From Tannerella sp. (GTDB lineage: Bacteria > Bacteroidota > Bacteroidia > Bacteroidales > Tannerellaceae), in NCBI GenBank assembly GCA_031283915.1, contig JAITAY010000195.1:1-7938 (forward strand): a DNA stretch of 7,938 bases, given 5' to 3'. Every line of letters starts with the position of its first letter. The stretch's first letter is position 1. Positions 6,104 to 7,938 of this stretch are shown here, one piece after another. The translations under genes were made by a program, and so were the position numbers. Below the pieces are notes generated by a model, which worked only from the letters and a program-made list of their open reading frames with translations, did no database searches and was not told the DNA's origin.

Positions 6104-7406
6104 CCTGCCCCGATTTATCTGTTATGAAATCAATCATCTTTAGAATCGCGCGTTGACATACGGGACAAAAGCCGGCCATGTCGCGCATCGTACAGTGATC
6201 CATTGGCCGGTAGATGCCCTTTGCCATGTAACCGCCACCCTCAAAAACGCCGACCCTGTCCGTAAAAGGCGCTTCCTGCGGCGTGGGGACGGGCGTACCG
6301 GCCGGAAGCAGATCTTTCCACTTGCCTTCAAAGTCAACCAACGTCGTGATATTGGGTTCCCACGGTTCCACGTCCAGGCTATAGAAATCGTTGTATGCCA
6401 CGGTGGACTGGAAATATTCGTCGGCCAGTCCGGCGAAGCTGTGTCCCAGTTCATGGACGAAAACGCGGATGGTATGTTCATGATCCGCCGTGCCGATGGC
6501 GTAGAAATTATACATCCCGCCGCCACCGTAAATGTCGGAATTGACGAGGATAAAAATTGCATCGCAGGGGACGTTCCAGACGGCGTCGCGGATGGATTGC
6601 ATGTCGCGCGTGGTCAGGTAGCGGTCGATGCCGAAGGTGTAGAAACCGGCATTGAGCGCCGTATGCCTGTAAATGCCCTTGCCTGGAAGGTCAACGCCGG
6701 ATTCTTCGGACGGAAGATGTACCGCACGAACGTTAAAATCCCCCTGTCGCCGATCATAAGGAGGAGTGCGGAACAGGGCGTCGGCAAAACGGCGTGCATC
6801 GGCGTCGAACTTGTCCATCTCGCCTTCCGTATAGCCCTCGGGCAGGAAAACCAAATCTACTTTCCCGGCCGGGTCGCCATTCCACCGGATATCCACCGTC
6901 TTCAACGCTTTCAACGGGCTGCGGTCGATGGTGATGCTTTGCGGATCAACCTCCCACTCCAACAGGGGAGCAAAGCGGTTCGTCGATCGTTCGCGTGCCA
7001 GCAGTTCAACCGTAACTATTTGCCGGGGAAAGGGAATGGAGATGCTGTTTGTCCATGACCGGGTTTGTTTCGCAGCTTCGTCCGTCGTACGCCACTCTTC
7101 GAACAGGGTATTGAAACCGCGTGAATAGATCAGTTGACGACCGGAAGCATACACCCTGACAGAATAACCTCCGTATTCAAAAGGATCGATCCTGTTTTTT
7201 ACCGGCCCTGCCCAGACGGGTTCCTCGCGCAACTGTTCCGGTGCGGCAGATTGGCGAGTTTTATTACCGCTCAGTGCAAAGTCAATTCGCAGGCTTTTCC
7301 GTTCAAACCAGGTATCGAAATCGTCCTGTGCCGGCAAAACAGGACAGTTGAACGCCAAAAGGAGGATCATCCACAGACCCAAAGGTATATATACATTTTT
7401 TTTCAT
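6090..7406 (-). CDS. Secreted M64-family zinc metallopeptidase
   Basis: The 438-residue product looks exported. It has a KK-containing N-terminus, a hydrophobic core (about 5-25) and a likely signal peptidase I site after PAQ (25-27). Residues about 29-160 form a beta-rich domain resembling the M64 N-terminal domain. About 172-430 is the peptidase: VDLVFLPEGYTEGEMDKF (183-200), an ESGVDLPG segment, ILVNS (286-290), and HELGHSFAGLADEY (318-331) with zinc ligands H318 and H322 and catalytic E319; D329 is a likely third ligand (inferred). A C-terminal HCTMRDM...FCPVC segment (404-417) holds three cysteines. The family's founding member is a clostridial IgA peptidase, but the substrate here is unknown. 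I chose ATG 7406 rather than the in-frame ATG at 7454 because the latter lies upstream of the promoter -7 box and the signal peptide begins at 7406. It is first in an operon with an ABC exporter. Confidence 0.88.
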   Translation of the reverse strand: MKKNVYIPLGLWMILLLAFNCPVLPAQDDFDTWFERKSLRIDFALSGNKTRQSAAPEQLREEPVWAGPVKNRIDPFEYGGYSVRVYASGRQLIYSRGFNTLFEEWRTTDEAAKQTRSWTNSISIPFPRQIVTVELLARERSTNRFAPLLEWEVDPQSITIDRSPLKALKTVDIRWNGDPAGKVDLVFLPEGYTEGEMDKFDADARRFADALFRTPPYDRRQGDFNVRAVHLPSEESGVDLPGKGIYRHTALNAGFYTFGIDRYLTTRDMQSIRDAVWNVPCDAIFILVNSDIYGGGGMYNFYAIGTADHEHTIRVFVHELGHSFAGLADEYFQSTVAYNDFYSLDVEPWEPNITTLVDFEGKWKDLLPAGTPVPTPQEAPFTDRVGVFEGGGYMAKGIYRPMDHCTMRDMAGFCPVCQRAILKMIDFITDKSGQDASD

Positions 7407-7432
7407 CGCTCCATAAAAATTATAACCGGCAA

Positions 7433-7463
7433 CAAAGGTAGTATTTTGATTCAAAGATTCAAA
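7433..7463 (-). promoter_or_regulatory. Bacteroidota-type promoter for the peptidase-ABC operon
   Basis: Read on the minus strand, TTTG (7463-7460), a 19-nt spacer and TACCTTTG (7440-7433) match the consensus TTTG-N19-TAnnTTTG at all fixed positions. The expected start of transcription is some 4-10 nt beyond 7433, leaving a leader of about 20 nt before the ATG at 7406. The site lies inside the possible N-terminal extension from ATG 7454 and so argues against that start. Confidence 0.7.
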
Positions 7464-7547
7464 AAATGCGGAGAAGACGGCTAACTCTTTTTTTGAGGCG
7501 CTATTCGTCTTTTGACCAAAATAAAATCACTGGAATATACACGCAGG

Positions 7548-7579
7548 AACCGCATAAAAATGGATGGTTTTATGCGGTT
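7548..7579. terminator. Hairpin between the right Rpn-type gene and the peptidase gene
   Basis: AACCGCATAAAA (7548-7559) and TTTTATGCGGTT (7568-7579) form a perfect 12-bp stem around an 8-nt loop. On the + strand it is followed by TCTATTTTT, an intrinsic-terminator look, although no + strand gene ends here. For the minus-strand Rpn-type transcript the stem lies about 110 nt after the stop and lacks a clean U-run. It probably insulates the peptidase promoter and may work in both directions. Confidence 0.5.
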
Positions 7580-7626
7580 TCTATTTTTCCTGACGTTGAA
7601 TCAATGCTACAAGATTAAACGACTGT

Positions 7627-7647
7627 TTACCGGTCATCATCCGGTAA
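7627..7647. repeat. Short hairpin downstream of the right Rpn-type gene
   Basis: TTACCGG (7627-7633) and CCGGTAA (7641-7647) are exact reverse complements around a 7-nt TCATCAT loop, 45 nt beyond the stop of the minus-strand Rpn-type gene. No T-run follows directly. It could help define the 3' end of that mRNA or be chance. Apart from this and the 12-bp stem at 7548-7579, I see no gene in 7464-7692. Confidence 0.35.
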
Positions 7648-7692
7648 CAAATGACCGCCGGTTTGCATTGTCTTCATTCCCGACTTCGACAG

Positions 7693-7938
7693 TCATCCCC
7701 CGGTGCAGTTGCCGCGTTCCAGAATTTCACGGATACGATCTTCACTCAGGCCGGAGAACAGTCGAATCTGTTCTGTGGAAAAATTGTTTTGGGCAGCGGC
7801 TATGACGGCTTGTGCCATGCCTTCCGCCAGTCCTTCCGCTTTACCTTTCGCCAGTCCTTGTGTCATGCCTTTCGCTATGCCTTGTGCTATGCCTTCCGCT
7901 TTACCTTCCGCTATACCTTCCGTTCGGGCGCTGTCGAA
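7693..7938 (-). CDS. Rpn-family nuclease / putative transposase, C-terminal fragment
   Basis: This is a minus-strand frame entering from the right edge and ending with TGA at 7695-7693 (81 visible residues). Residues 7-42 are exactly nine tetrapeptides of the form (E/Q/K)-G-(I/K/L/M)-(A/T). They are followed by a tail with FSTEQI, a GL turn and IREIL, the same plan as the fragment at 1-234. I assign it to the COG5464 / PDDEXK_2 (Rpn) group on that architecture; the nuclease domain is beyond the window. The preceding D-x-A-R-T-E-G lead-in is also common in the family. In-frame ATG codons occur within the repeats (7866-7864 and 7818-7816). Either could start a short C-terminal product, as described for Rpn genes of other bacteria, but no strong start signal is visible. 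Confidence 0.75.
   Translation of the reverse strand, partial: FDSARTEGIAEGKAEGIAQGIAKGMTQGLAKGKAEGLAEGMAQAVIAAAQNNFSTEQIRLFSGLSEDRIREILERGNCTGG
7813..7920 (-). repeat. In-frame 12-bp tandem repeat, nine units, in the right Rpn-type gene
   Basis: Nine 12-nt units with the core GCGGAAGGN (minus strand) give 108 nt of tetrapeptide-coding sequence. Units are imperfect, with variation focused on the third residue of each tetrapeptide. A two-unit (24-nt) block beginning AAGGACTGGCG is duplicated in 7816-7860. Slippage would change length in whole tetrapeptides without breaking the frame. Confidence 0.85.

Noticed and set aside
6153..7058. Long + strand open frame (301 codons) opposite the M64 peptidase gene
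   Set aside because: The opposite strand carries the HELGH peptidase with full family features; this frame has no recognisable domain.
7407..7454. Upstream in-frame ATG for the M64 peptidase
   Set aside because: The extension puts 16 residues ahead of a clear signal peptide and starts upstream of the promoter -7 box at 7433-7440.
7512..7805. A 97-codon + strand frame over the right spacer
   Set aside because: It crosses the 12-bp-stem hairpin and runs antisense into the right Rpn-type gene; no protein features were seen.
7813..7938. CRISPR-like array at the right end
   Set aside because: The repeats are 12 bp, contiguous, imperfect and in frame within a coding sequence, with no unique spacers.

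Overview
The window looks like a chromosomal segment of a member of the Bacteroidales (Bacteroidota) with moderate GC content. The evidence is a GldB-type gliding-motility lipoprotein gene, a Bacteroidota-style DNA polymerase III delta' subunit, an M64-family secreted metallopeptidase, and promoter candidates matching the Bacteroidota TTTG / TAnnTTTG consensus. Genus cannot be read from this sequence alone.

Layout. At 1-234 (+) is the 3' end of an Rpn-type gene (recombination-promoting nuclease / PD-(D/E)XK putative transposase family), recognised by its tetrapeptide repeats and C-terminal tail. About 500 bp without a confident gene follows (235-731). It holds an inverted repeat, a palindrome, one possible 54-residue small ORF and a plausible promoter. 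A compact four-gene + strand operon comes next: metF (732-1682), a Tat-type lipoprotein with a Dabb alpha/beta-barrel domain (1694-2092), holB/delta' (2096-3223) and a gldB-like lipoprotein gene (3230-4225), with gaps of 11, 3 and 6 bp. It meets, tail to tail with 9 bp between stop codons, a three-gene minus-strand operon read in the order M64 metallopeptidase (7406-6090), ABC ATPase (6103-5360), ABC-2 permease (5359-4235). The peptidase and ATPase genes overlap by 14 bp, and the ATPase stop abuts the permease start. A near-ideal Bacteroidota promoter at 7433-7463 drives this operon. At 7693-7938 (minus) is the 3' end of a second Rpn-type gene with nine 12-bp repeats.

How it fits together. 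The + operon is mainly housekeeping: C1 folate metabolism, replication clamp loading and an envelope lipoprotein. The minus operon couples a secreted zinc peptidase with a two-component ABC-2 exporter, so a shared envelope or export role is possible but unproven. The two Rpn-type gene ends are paralogous in protein plan, point toward each other and bracket the whole 7.5 kb core. No CRISPR array, tRNA, rRNA or insertion-sequence ends were seen. I found no clear evidence of a wholly new multi-gene system. The most interesting material is the paired Rpn-type genes, the peptidase-ABC operon and the structured metF leader.
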